Source: Pseudomonadota bacterium (lineage in GTDB: Bacteria > Pseudomonadota > Alphaproteobacteria > Micropepsales > Micropepsaceae). Taken from it: 40,128 bases of DNA. The stretch is taken from contig JAKBAU010000007.1 in the NCBI GenBank assembly GCA_021808875.1, forward strand, positions 1-40,128. The letters are read 5' to 3'. Each line of letters starts with the position of its first letter. Position 1 is the first letter of the stretch. Below, piece by piece: positions 23,515 to 31,236 of this stretch. The translations under genes and the position numbers were made by a program. The notes beneath the pieces are model-generated. The model searched no databases, had not been told where the DNA came from, and saw only the letters and a program-made list of their open reading frames with translations.

Positions 23515-23908
23515 CTTCATCGACACCAACGTCCTGGTCTATGTGGCGTCGGGCGATCCGGTGAAGGCGGGGCAGGCGGAGAAAGTCATCGCCGACGGCG
23601 GCACGATCAGCGTGCAGGTGCTGAACGAGCTTGCCAACGTGGCGCGCCGCAAGATGCGCATGACCTGGCCCGAGACCCACGTGTTTCTGTCCATGATCCG
23701 CGCCCTGCTTCCGGTCCAGCCGATCACGGTGGAAATCCACGAGACCGGGCTGGCGCTCGCCGAGCGTTACGACCTTTCGATCTATGACGCGATGATCGCC
23801 GCCTCCGCGCTCCACGCCAAGTGCGACACGCTCTGGTCCGAGGACATGCATGACGGCATCGTCATCCAGGACCGGCTGCGGATTGCAAACCCGTTTCGCC
23901 CCGGCTGA
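23504..23908 (+). CDS. vapC: VapC-like PIN-domain toxin (AbrB-type module)
   Basis: The 134-residue PIN protein has the conserved acidic positions: 'SFIDTNVLVYVASGD', Glu in 'VQVLNELANVARRK', 'LSIYDAMIAASAL' and 'LWSEDMHDG'. It is expected to be an RNA-cleaving toxin held by the AbrB-type antitoxin encoded just upstream. Its ATG lies inside the antitoxin gene (ATGCCCGGTAG overlap), so the two are cotranslated. It is clearly different in sequence from the other two PIN toxins of the window, which are paired with Phd-type antitoxins. Confidence 0.92.
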   Translation: MPGSFIDTNVLVYVASGDPVKAGQAEKVIADGGTISVQVLNELANVARRKMRMTWPETHVFLSMIRALLPVQPITVEIHETGLALAERYDLSIYDAMIAASALHAKCDTLWSEDMHDGIVIQDRLRIANPFRPG

Positions 23909-24423
23909 GGACCATGGTCCGGCCCGCTGATCACCCCTGAGGACGCCGTTCAGAGCCGAGCGCGCCCCATCCGCCCGAGCCTTGCTGGTCTGGCGCAAAC
24001 GCGATCGCTGTCGCCACCAACTCCCGTCTGACCGCGCCCTGCCACCCCGGGGCCAGGACCATGCGCGCCACCGTGCTGACGTGAGGCCTCCCGCCACAGT
24101 GCCATCGTGACACCTTGATGAGCCCCGCAGCGGCTCGCCACCGTCTCCTCCCTGCTTGGGGTGCGTGGCTGCCCGTCCGGCCTCTCGATGGGCGGATTTG
24201 ACCAGGAGGTGCGGGCTGCGCCCCGATCGGCTGCCCGCAACGGCGCCGCTGCGACTTTCTTCCCCTGGGCTGCGCCCATTCCTCGCGAGGCAAGAAAGTC
24301 TCGCCGCGCCGTCCTCCGCTGCGCTGCGGCCGCACGCGGTGCGGGTCGATCGCCTCCCGGCCCCAGGACCGCCATCGAGGCCGCACGGGGCGGCCCCGAG
24401 AACCCGAGCGAAGGAGACTTTCC
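23909..24423. other. Non-coding region upstream of DUF736
   Basis: About 515 bases without a convincing gene. Long frames across it are composition-driven. It contains the three-way-junction inverted repeat at 24253-24300, a GGCCGC/GCGGCC hairpin (24379-24395), and AAGGAGA ahead of the DUF736 start. The density of inverted repeats suggests a regulatory or replication/transfer site. Confidence 0.5.
24253..24300. repeat. Nested inverted repeat able to form a three-way junction
   Basis: GACTTTCTT (24253-24261) is the exact complement of AAGAAAGTC (24292-24300). Between the arms are two further hairpins: TGGGC-TGC-GCCCA (24266-24278) and the palindrome CCTCGCGAGG (24281-24290). Folded, this gives one closing stem with two side hairpins. 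It could act as DNA (cruciform, oriT or replication site) or RNA. No coding function. Confidence 0.6.
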
Positions 24424-24726
24424 ATGGCGATCATCGGCAGCTTCACCAAGGACACGAACGGCTACACCGGGACGGTTCGCACGCTCAGCATCAACGCCAA
24501 AGCGCGGCTGGTCCCGGCCGAGGGCGGCACCGACAAGGCGCCCGACTTCCGGGTCTTCGCCGCCGGCAGCGTCGAACTCGGCGCCGCCTGGACCCGCAAG
24601 GCGAAGGAGACGGCGCGCGAATACCTCTCGATCAAGCTCGACGACCCGAGCTTCCCGCAGCCGATCTACGCGAGCCTGGTCGAGGCCGAGGCGGAGGGCA
24701 GCTACAACCTGATCTGGTCCCGCTGA
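24424..24726 (+). CDS. DUF736 family protein
   Basis: The 100-residue protein is a full-length DUF736 member: '[31 protein letters not shown]', '[47 protein letters not shown]' and 'YNLIWSR'. The family is small, beta-rich and widespread on alphaproteobacterial plasmids next to transfer genes; its function is not established. The start is ATG 24424 behind AAGGAGA. It stands alone, with structured non-coding DNA upstream and the RepA remnant downstream. Confidence 0.95.
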   Translation: MAIIGSFTKDTNGYTGTVRTLSINAKARLVPAEGGTDKAPDFRVFAAGSVELGAAWTRKAKETAREYLSIKLDDPSFPQPIYASLVEAEAEGSYNLIWSR

Positions 24727-24884
24727 CCCAACCGAGGCGCCCAGCCGGCGAACGGTGCCGTCACCTCCCGCGCGCCCGAAGGGGGAAGAGAGCGCCTCCG
24801 CGAGCTTCCCATTGTCACGCCGGCCGGAGGTCGGGCCGGTTCAACCCCGCCTGCGGCGCCGCGCCCAGGGGAAGAGCCCTGCGC

Positions 24885-25262
24885 GCGGCTTCGGCACGCA
24901 ACCTACAGCAGAGCCAGGCCGCGCCGGCCGCTGACCCCTTCACGCTCACCGGCGGCGTGCAGCGCTGGCTCTGGCTGCTTGCCCGCAAGCATGCCGGGCA
25001 ACAATCCACAGGCTGGCGAATTTCGTTCGATGCGTTGCATGCGCGTTCCGGTAGCGCAACACGGCATTGTCACTTCGTCGCGGCTTTGCGGAGGATTGCG
25101 CAATCCGGGCGGCTTCTGACGTATCGAGTCGAACCAGTCCAGCACTGCGGAAACGAAGGGCTCAGCATCGGTCGATGGGCCGTGCCCGTCCACAGTGCCG
25201 CGTTGGTGCCCGGGGATAAGCCGGGTTTTGATCCACGGTTACGGGGGCGCATCTGTGAGTGA
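24885..25262 (+). pseudogene. C-terminal remnant of a RepA-type replication initiator
   Basis: The frame contains 'LTGGVQRWLWLLARKHAGQ', 'GWRISFDALHARSGSATRHC' and 'FVAALRRIAQSGRLLTYRVE', then 'LSIGRWAVPVHS'. This matches the C-terminal helical domain of the plasmid replication initiator protein A family ('WLYRLVRKH', 'LHxKSGS', 'LRxI', 'YRL'). No start codon with the N-terminal initiator domain is present, so the gene appears truncated. Iteron-like repeats follow immediately, which supports a replication-gene origin. The match is by remembered pattern only. Confidence 0.5.
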
Positions 25263-25267
25263 GCGCA

Positions 25268-25325
25268 GCCTATCACTTGAACGGGCACGGCCTATCACTC
25301 GAAAAAGCACGGCCTATCACTTCAC
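25268..25325. repeat. Three iterons with 22-bp period (origin candidate)
   Basis: GCCTATCACT occurs at 25268-25277, 25290-25299 and 25312-25321, exactly 22 bases apart, which is two helical turns. Flanking bases are also partly conserved (CACG before copies 2 and 3; TYGAA after copies 1 and 2). Such phased direct repeats are binding sites for plasmid replication initiators. Confidence 0.65.
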
Positions 25326-25415
25326 GCATATTCGAATTGTCTGTTTTGAATCAGATAGATACGAGCCATTCGCGGTGCCCTACTTAAGTACTGATTCTAG
25401 TACTGAATCTTCCCT
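25326..25415. other. AT-rich segment with tandem 12-bp repeats beside the iterons
   Basis: The segment is distinctly AT-richer than its surroundings. It contains the tandem pair AGTACTGATTCT (25387-25398) and AGTACTGAATCT (25399-25410). Iterons followed by an AT-rich stretch are the usual layout of an iteron-type oriV, where the AT-rich part melts. Confidence 0.45.
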
Positions 25416-25637
25416 TGTATTTGCTGCGTGTTCTCACCCCAAAACCCACGCTCGTCGTCGCCGTCACGCACGCCGACGATCGACGTGTGTTCCTCCGCCC
25501 GATCGTCGTGTCGGACGCCAGAGGGAAGACGCATTGAGAGAGGGATGGCTCCACCGTTCGTGCGTCCTTCCCGCTGTCGGGACGGACGCTGAACGGATGT
25601 CGGGCGGACCACACCGACATGGCCCGGGAGGCGAGCG

Positions 25638-26114
25638 GTGATCGCGCAGGAGCCTCTGACCAGCGTCAGGCTGGTGTTCTATCGGGATCGGGTCGAACAC
25701 TGGCTGCGCTTCGGCCGTGATGCCGGCGAGCGCATCCTCGATCGGCGTCGGCGCCTGGTCTTCTTCGCCCCCGGCGCGGTCTTCGCCTTCGTCCGCTGGC
25801 AGGCGAACGACTTCGGGACCGTCCTGTCGCGCATCGATATCCTGCGTGCCTGCGGGGCGGGGGAACCCTGCGCGACGGTTCCCGGCGTGCATCCAGGCGG
25901 CGAGATCCTGCTCCGGCTGTCGGGCTGGGCGCGTGTGCAGGGATTGCTCGCGCTGATCGACGCGGTCGAGCAGGCCGGCGTCGAGGCGGCGGATGTCGCG
26001 CCGGCCTACTGGCAGCACGTGCACAACCGCCTGCTCGGCGGCGAGCAGCCGCGGCCTTATGCCCGCGATCAGCATCGCGCCTGGCTGCTACGGCGTCGGG
26101 TGACGGCGCGATGA
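25638..26114 (+). CDS. DUF2840 family protein
   Basis: The 158-residue protein matches DUF2840: 'TSVRLVFYRDRVEHWLRFG', 'GVFAFVRWQANDFGTV'-like 'AVFAFVRWQANDFGTVLSRIDILRA' and 'LRLSGWARVQGLLALIDAVEQAGVEAADVAPAYWQHVHNRL'. The family occurs directly before traF-type peptidase genes on conjugative elements; its function is unknown. GTG 25638 is the likely start, preceded by GGAGGCGAGCG. Its stop overlaps the traF start (ATGA), so translation is coupled. Confidence 0.9.
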   Translation: MIAQEPLTSVRLVFYRDRVEHWLRFGRDAGERILDRRRRLVFFAPGAVFAFVRWQANDFGTVLSRIDILRACGAGEPCATVPGVHPGGEILLRLSGWARVQGLLALIDAVEQAGVEAADVAPAYWQHVHNRLLGGEQPRPYARDQHRAWLLRRRVTAR

Positions 26115-26638
26115 AGCGGAATCGACGGACTCGGCACGCCATGCTCGCGGGCCTGTCCTTGCTCGCCGCCTCAGCCGTGCAGGCACGGCCGCTGGTGGTC
26201 TGGAACGCCACGGCCAGCACGCCGGTCGGCCTTTGGCGCGTGCTGCCAGCCGCGAGCCGGACGCACCTCCGCGTCGGCGATTACGTGCTGTTCTGGCCCG
26301 ACCGGCGCAGCGCCAAGCTGTTCGCCCGGCGCGGCTATCTGCCGCGCGGCGTGCCGCTGCTGAAGCGCGTTGCCGCCGTCGCCGGACAGACCGTCTGCGA
26401 GCGCGACCGCGAGGTTTCGATCGATGGCCGCATCGTCGCGCGCGCTCTGCCGGTGGACGGGCGCGGACGCCGCTTGGCCGCATGGAGCGGCTGCGGCAGG
26501 CTCCCGAACGGCGAAATTTTCGTGCTGATCCCCAGCGTGCCAACCTCGCTCGATGGGCGGTATTTCGGGCCGACGCCGATCCGCGCCGTCATCGGCCGCG
26601 TCACGCCGCTCTGGCTTCCCGGCCGGCGGACGCGATGA
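26111..26638 (+). CDS. traF: TraF-type S26 signal peptidase (conjugative transfer)
   Basis: The 175-residue protein has an N-terminal membrane/signal segment (residues 10-26) and the S26 peptidase core. The likely nucleophile is Ser36 in 'TASTPVGLWR' and the likely general base is Lys85 in 'LLKRVAAVAG'; 'GDYVLFWPD' and 'SVPTSLDGRYFGPTP' are further family boxes. TraF peptidases mature the pilin or other transfer proteins at the inner membrane. It overlaps the DUF2840 gene by four bases (ATGA) and is followed by a transglycosylase gene, a standard mating-pair/transfer arrangement. Confidence 0.92.
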   Translation: MKRNRRTRHAMLAGLSLLAASAVQARPLVVWNATASTPVGLWRVLPAASRTHLRVGDYVLFWPDRRSAKLFARRGYLPRGVPLLKRVAAVAGQTVCERDREVSIDGRIVARALPVDGRGRRLAAWSGCGRLPNGEIFVLIPSVPTSLDGRYFGPTPIRAVIGRVTPLWLPGRRTR

Positions 26639-26855
26639 CCGTGCCGCACACCTTCCCCGCCATCCTGTTGTTCGGTCCAGGGACGGCCATCCTGCCGTCC
26701 CGGCCAGTTCCCGCACCGCCGGCGCGCGCAGCGAAGGTCAAGGGCGGCGCAGCCGGCGCGCCTGCGCGCGCTTTACCCTTGACCGGAGCGAGCAGGCTGG
26801 CCGCGCTTCACCTGTCACCGGCGTGGCAGCGGTTTGGCTCATGGAGGGGTTCACG

Positions 26856-27689
26856 ATGGACGTGCTGACCCTGGTCGCGACCTGCGGTCTTGCGGCCCGC
26901 GCGGCGCTGTTCGTGCCGCTTTGCAGTGCGCCCGCGTGCGCGAGTGCGACGCCCGTATTGCGCGGCGACGGACACGAAGCGGTCGCCGTTTGGCAGCCCG
27001 CCATCGCCGCGGCGGCGCACCGCTTCGACATTCCCGAAGCATGGATCGCCGCCGTGATGCGCGCGGAGAGCGACGGCCAGGCGACCATGGGCGGCGAGCC
27101 AATCCGCTCACCAGCAGGCGCGATGGGCCTGATGCAGGTGATGCCGCAGACCTACGCCGCGCTGCGTGCCCGCTACGGGCTGGGGGCCAATCCGTATGCG
27201 CCGCGCGACAACATCCTCGCCGGCGCGGCGTATTTGCGCGAGTTGCTGGACCGCTACGGCGTGCCCTGGTTCCTCGCTGCCTACAACGCTGGGCCGGCGC
27301 GGCTCGATGAGTTCCTGCACACTGGCCGCGCGCTGCCGGCCGCGACACAACGCTACCTCGCCGCGCTCGCGCCGCAGATCGGCGGCATGTCGGGTGCGTT
27401 GCAGGCGGCAGTCGCGACGACGGGATTGAGCACGAAGCCGGCTCCCGGGCCGCCGGTCCGGAGCCCGAGCGACGCCCTCAGCGCCGGCCTCTTCGTGACC
27501 GTCGTTGGGCGTCCCGAGGTCTCTCCGGCTCGCACGGTTCCGACGATCGCGAGACCGAGCCAGACGCCGATGTCTGCACCGACGGTGGTCACGGGCGGTT
27601 CGGCTGCGGCCGGACTTGTGCCGCGATCCGTCTCCGGTTCTGCCCTCAATGTGCGCGGAAATGGCGCGCTGTTCATCGCTCTTCAATGA
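26856..27689 (+). CDS. Lytic transglycosylase (transfer-associated)
   Basis: The 277-residue protein starts with a probable signal peptide (residues 1-31, ending 'SAPACASA'). The SLT domain at about 45-165 has catalytic Glu71 in 'AVMRAESDGQ', then 'SPAGAMGLMQVMPQTY', 'NPYAPRDNILAGAAYLREL' and 'FLAAYNAGP'. It cleaves peptidoglycan to open a path for the transfer apparatus. The Pro/Thr/Ser-rich C-terminal 100 residues look disordered. ATG 26856 is preferred because GGAGGGG lies eight bases before it; ATG 26841 and longer versions are less likely. On related elements the relaxase gene would follow closely; here it is about 6.8 kb away. Confidence 0.9.
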   Translation: MDVLTLVATCGLAARAALFVPLCSAPACASATPVLRGDGHEAVAVWQPAIAAAAHRFDIPEAWIAAVMRAESDGQATMGGEPIRSPAGAMGLMQVMPQTYAALRARYGLGANPYAPRDNILAGAAYLRELLDRYGVPWFLAAYNAGPARLDEFLHTGRALPAATQRYLAALAPQIGGMSGALQAAVATTGLSTKPAPGPPVRSPSDALSAGLFVTVVGRPEVSPARTVPTIARPSQTPMSAPTVVTGGSAAAGLVPRSVSGSALNVRGNGALFIALQ

Positions 27690-27942
27690 CGCGGGCGCGC
27701 CGCCGATGAGCTGGCGACGGCTTGCGTCGATGCCATGTCGTGGCGTGACGTCCGGCTGTCGAACTGCACGCCGGCTGCACCAACTTCGCAGCTGACCGCA
27801 CTGCCAATTTGCGTGGCGCCGTCGATCCATCTGACTATCGTGGCCCGCCGTGCGAGATCGCGGTGCATCGCGTTGCTTGCGTCGTTTTCTTTCGATCTGC
27901 GCTTCGAGAAAGACGATCGGAGAGAGACCAATGTTCCGATTA
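27690..27942. other. Intergenic region left of the IS5-family element
   Basis: About 250 bases without a supported gene, ending at the TA that flanks the insertion sequence. Confidence 0.4.
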
Positions 27943-29122
27943 GGGAAGGTCTGATCAGCGGGTTGCCGATGGCCCAGATCACGCCGTCGGCCACGGGATG
28001 GCTCAAGAATGCCTCGACAGGCACGAAATTCCCGTCATTTCACCCGCGTCCGCGGCCACAAGCCGTGTTTCGGACGCACTCCGCCTGTCAGGTCCGCAGC
28101 AATCGGTTGCGCACCATGAACAGGTTGGCCAGCGCGCAGGTCACGAACAGCCGGTGCGCGTTCTTGTCCAATCCCCGGTAGCGGACCTTGCTGAAGCCGA
28201 ACACGCGCTTGATCACCCCGAAGCAGTGCTCGACCTTGGCCCGCACCTTCGACTTGGTGCGGTTGCGTGCCTTCTCCGTCTCGTTCACCACGCCGCGATG
28301 CCGATAGCGGCGATTGGTGAAATCCAGCGCGTTCGGCGCGGCTTTGCGGATCACCTCGCGCTGCCCCCGATACGCCTGGTCACCCCACACCCGGGTCTCA
28401 TCGCCGTGCAGCAGGTCGGGCAGCACCGTCGCGTCCGCCACGTTGGCCGCCGTCGCCACCACCGCGTGGATCACCTTGCTCCGGCTATCGACGCCAATAT
28501 GCGCCTTCATGCCGAAATACCACTGGTTCCCCTTCTTCGTCTGCTGCATCTCCGGATCGCGTGCCCGGGCCGCGTTCTTGGTCGAACTCGGCGCGTGGAT
28601 GATGGTCGCGTCCACGATCGTGCCCCGCGACAGCTTCAGCCCGTGCTGCTCCAGATACTCATGCACTTGCTTGAACAGCGCCGATCCCAGATCGTGTCGC
28701 TCCAGCAGGTGGCGGAACTTGCAGATCGTGGTCTCGTCCGGCACCGGCTCGCGCCCGAGGTCGACGCCTGCGAACCGACGCATCGCAAGAGAGTCATACA
28801 GCGCCTCCTCCGCCCCGGGGTCCGACAGGTTGAACCACTGTTGCAGGAGGTAGATGCGCAGCATCCGTTCCAGACCAACCGGCGAGCGGCCCTTGCCGGG
28901 CTTCGGATAGACTGGCTCGATCAGAGCGCACAGTTGCCGCCATGGCACCACGCGGTCCATCTCCGCCAGGAATAGCGCCCGCCGCGTTGGCTTGTTGTAC
29001 CGATCAAACCTAGCCGTCGCCAAGGTGGCTTGCCGCATCGCGCCGTACCCCTGCTGCATGGACATCACGATTCTTTCGGATGTTCCGATGCCGCGTCGAG
29101 CGGAACTTGATCAGAGGTTCCC
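27943..29122 (-). mobile_element. IS5-family insertion sequence
   Basis: The terminal inverted repeats are GGGAAGGTCTGATCA on the left (27943-27957) and, in reverse complement, GGGAACCTCTGATCA on the right (29108-29122). TA stands outside both ends (YTAR-type context: TTAG at left, CTAG at right). The length of about 1.18 kb is normal for the family. One intact transposase gene is on the minus strand. The right end abuts the stop codon of the neighbouring hydrolase gene. Confidence 0.83.
28088..29068 (-). CDS. IS5-family transposase
   Basis: The 326-residue transposase is full length. It has the N-terminal domain of the family ('LCALIEPVYPKPGKGRSPVGLERMLRIYLLQQWFNLSDPGAEEALYDS'). Its catalytic triad is Asp in 'GTIVDATIIHAPSS', Asp in 'VWGDQAYRG', and Glu in 'VRAKVEHCFGVIKRVFGF'. 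It catalyses cut-and-paste movement of the element. No frameshift is visible, so the copy may be active. The start is ATG 29068; a second ATG follows directly. Confidence 0.94.
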   Translation of the reverse strand: MMSMQQGYGAMRQATLATARFDRYNKPTRRALFLAEMDRVVPWRQLCALIEPVYPKPGKGRSPVGLERMLRIYLLQQWFNLSDPGAEEALYDSLAMRRFAGVDLGREPVPDETTICKFRHLLERHDLGSALFKQVHEYLEQHGLKLSRGTIVDATIIHAPSSTKNAARARDPEMQQTKKGNQWYFGMKAHIGVDSRSKVIHAVVATAANVADATVLPDLLHGDETRVWGDQAYRGQREVIRKAAPNALDFTNRRYRHRGVVNETEKARNRTKSKVRAKVEHCFGVIKRVFGFSKVRYRGLDKNAHRLFVTCALANLFMVRNRLLRT

Positions 29123-29895
29123 TAGCCGGGCTGTCCGGCGGCTTCCAGGATCAGCTTCGTGATTTCGTCGGGATGCGAGATCAGCGACAGATGGCTCGCC
29201 TTCACTTCGACGGTCTTCGCACCCATACGTTTGGCCATAAAACGTTCAAGATCTGGATTGATCGTCCGGTCTTCGGTGGAAACGGCGTAGAAACTCGGCT
29301 TCGACCGCCAGGCCGCGTGCTTCGTCCTGCCCGTAAGCAGAGCTTTATGGAACGACTCCTGGACCGCATAAAGTACCTTCGCCTTCGCCTCCGGCAGATC
29401 GCCCGCGAAATCGCGCAGGAACGCCGCCTCGCTGAGACGGCCCTCATCGCCGTCGAAGATGATCCCGGCTGACGCCGGCGGGGTCGGAAATGTCTTGGCC
29501 AAAGCGGCGTAATCCTCCCCTGCATCCGGCGCCCGCGCGGCGACATAGACAAGAGCCGAGACATTCGGGCGCAAGCCGGCCTCGGTGACGATCATGCCAG
29601 AGAAGGAATGGCCCACCAGCACGGTCGGACCATCCTGCCGTACCAGCACGCGCTCGGCCGAGGCTACCGCATCGGGTAACGTCGTCAGAGGGTTCTGCAC
29701 GGAGGTGGCATTGAGCCCCGCCGCCTGCAGTCGTGCGATCACCTCGGACCAGCATGACCCGTCGGCGAACAGCCCGTGCACAAGGACGACGTTGCGCGCT
29801 TTCGGCAGCGCGGAGCTTGCTGCCATGCTGCGGGTGGCGATCAGAGAGACTGCACCGCCGGCGATCACCGCGGTTGAAAAAGTACGCCTGTTCAT
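29122..29895 (-). CDS. Alpha/beta-fold hydrolase, exported (Tat-like signal)
   Basis: From ATG 29895 the protein has 257 residues. It begins with 'MNRRTFSTAVIAGGAVSLIA', a twin-arginine-like signal peptide, so a periplasmic location is likely. The hydrolase fold follows with 'VVLVHGLFADGSCW', nucleophile elbow 'VGHSFSGM' (Ser) and catalytic His in 'KASHLSLISHPDE'. The substrate is unknown. Three ATGs lie in a row (29901, 29898, 29895); the last has the best spacing to AAGGA. The stop codon TAG is made at the junction with the IS5-family element, so the original C-terminus may have been a few residues different. The gene is in line with the next hydrolase on the minus strand. Confidence 0.88.
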   Translation of the reverse strand: MNRRTFSTAVIAGGAVSLIATRSMAASSALPKARNVVLVHGLFADGSCWSEVIARLQAAGLNATSVQNPLTTLPDAVASAERVLVRQDGPTVLVGHSFSGMIVTEAGLRPNVSALVYVAARAPDAGEDYAALAKTFPTPPASAGIIFDGDEGRLSEAAFLRDFAGDLPEAKAKVLYAVQESFHKALLTGRTKHAAWRSKPSFYAVSTEDRTINPDLERFMAKRMGAKTVEVKASHLSLISHPDEITKLILEAAGQPG

Positions 29896-29977
29896 CATCA
29901 TGATCCTTGTCACCAGGTGCATGCGGCAAGCGACGGTCCCCCGCCCAGGAGCGGGGGCCCCCACCATCACAGCGGCT

Positions 29978-30802
29978 TTAGGCGCGGATGAACGCGAGGA
30001 GGTCCTGGTTGATCACATCGGCGTGGGTGGTCATCATGCCGTGCGGGAATCCAGGATAGATCTTCAGCGTGCTGTTTTTCAGGAGCTTCGCCGACGGCAG
30101 GGCTGCATCCTTGAAGGGGACGATCTGGTCGTCGTCGCCTTGCATGACGAGCGTCTTCACCTCGATGCTCTTGAGGTCTTCGGTGAAATCGGTCTCCGAG
30201 AAGGCCTTGATGCAATCGTATTGAGCCTTGGCGCCGCCCATCATGCCCTGGCGCCACCAATTCTGAATTACGCCTTCGATCGGCTTCGAGCCAGGACGAT
30301 TGAAACCGTAGAATGGACCCGCCGGGACATCGCGGTAGAATTGCGCCCGGTTGGCCGCCAGGCCGGCGCGCAGCCCGTCAAACGCCTGAATAGGAAGACC
30401 CTCCGGATTGCCCGCCGTTTTCAGCATGAGCGGGGTGACGGCGGAAATCAGCACCGCCTTGGCGACGCGCCCCCTGCCGTGCCGCGCGACGTAGCGCGCC
30501 ACTTCACCGCCACCCGTCGAATGGCCGATATGTACGGCGTTCCGCAGATCCAAGTGATCCACCACGGCCGCTGCGTCGGCCGCGTAGTGATCCATATCGT
30601 TCCCATCCGACACCTGACTCGAGCGCCCGTGCCCACGTCGGTCGATCGCGATGACGCGATAGCCGTGCTGGAGGAAGAACAGCATCTGTGTATCCCAGTC
30701 ATCGGAACTCAGGGGCCAGCCATGATGGAAGACAATCGGCTGGCCGTGGCCCCAATCCTTGTAAAAAATGTCGGTACCGTCCTTGGTAGTGATCGTATTC
30801 AT
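29978..30802 (-). CDS. Alpha/beta hydrolase, non-heme chloroperoxidase-like
   Basis: The 274-residue protein is typical of the non-heme haloperoxidase/perhydrolase group. It has '[28 protein letters not shown]', '[14 protein letters not shown]', nucleophile elbow 'GHSTGGGE', Asp in '[12 protein letters not shown]' and His in '[10 protein letters not shown]'. Such enzymes hydrolyse esters and, with peroxide and a carboxylate, form peracids; the physiological substrate is unknown. It has no signal peptide from ATG 30802, which follows AGGAG. A much longer frame extends upstream to 31177, but its extra part is Arg/Ala-rich and not family-like. Together with the exported hydrolase it forms a minus-strand pair opposite the large regulator. 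Confidence 0.92.
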   Translation of the reverse strand: MNTITTKDGTDIFYKDWGHGQPIVFHHGWPLSSDDWDTQMLFFLQHGYRVIAIDRRGHGRSSQVSDGNDMDHYAADAAAVVDHLDLRNAVHIGHSTGGGEVARYVARHGRGRVAKAVLISAVTPLMLKTAGNPEGLPIQAFDGLRAGLAANRAQFYRDVPAGPFYGFNRPGSKPIEGVIQNWWRQGMMGGAKAQYDCIKAFSETDFTEDLKSIEVKTLVMQGDDDQIVPFKDAALPSAKLLKNSTLKIYPGFPHGMMTTHADVINQDLLAFIRA

Positions 30803-31236
30803 GGCGTTTGCTCCTTTGTCTCGGTCTGAGTCTGAAGTTGCCGCGCTCGCCGGCCCCGTGAGAAGCTCCGATATAGCCGCGGCCGCTGCCGCCAAGGCGC
30901 CGGTATCGCGAGTCCTGCGCAAAAGCAGCTCGGACCGGATCCTTCGGCCTGGACCGCAAGCACCACGCCAAGATGTCGAAAGCCGTGCGTTATCCTGTCT
31001 TCGGCCACGAACTCTTCGACAGGCCCGCATGCGCCGCACGCATCCGGATAGGAGGTGTTGCTGCCAGCCCTGTTGTGCATCGTCGCGCTCCGCTCCGTCC
31101 GGCTTAGTCATCAGTAACGGAGGCGCTTTTGATAGGCCATTGAATACATTTAAAAAATTGTCATAAGCTATCGCCATATGCCGGGACGTCCTAAAAGGAC
31201 CTCAAATTTTCTGAATTGGGGCTATGGCGGTGGCTA
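30803..31236. other. Divergent intergenic region between hydrolases and regulator
   Basis: About 430 bases. The part near 31141-31165 is AT-rich and suits divergent promoters. GTCCT-AAA-AGGAC (31188-31200) is a perfect short inverted repeat about 36 bases before the regulator start and could be an operator. No gene is supported here. Confidence 0.45.

Noticed and set aside
24156..25262. A 368-codon plus-strand frame crossing the DUF736 gene
   Set aside because: Only its last part resembles RepA. The rest overlaps DUF736 in another frame and structured non-coding DNA, so it is not one gene.
25268..25325. CRISPR-like reading of the spaced repeats
   Set aside because: Only three 10-bp cores with 12-bp gaps and partly conserved gaps; the period of two helical turns fits iterons, and no cas genes are present.
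28000..28975. A 325-codon plus-strand frame within the IS5-family element
   Set aside because: It is the antisense of the transposase gene, rich in His, Arg and Leu, with no independent support.
29978..31177. A 399-residue version of the chloroperoxidase-like protein
   Set aside because: The 125-residue extension is Arg/Ala-rich, not family-like, and occupies the divergent promoter region; ATG 30802 has a good Shine-Dalgarno.
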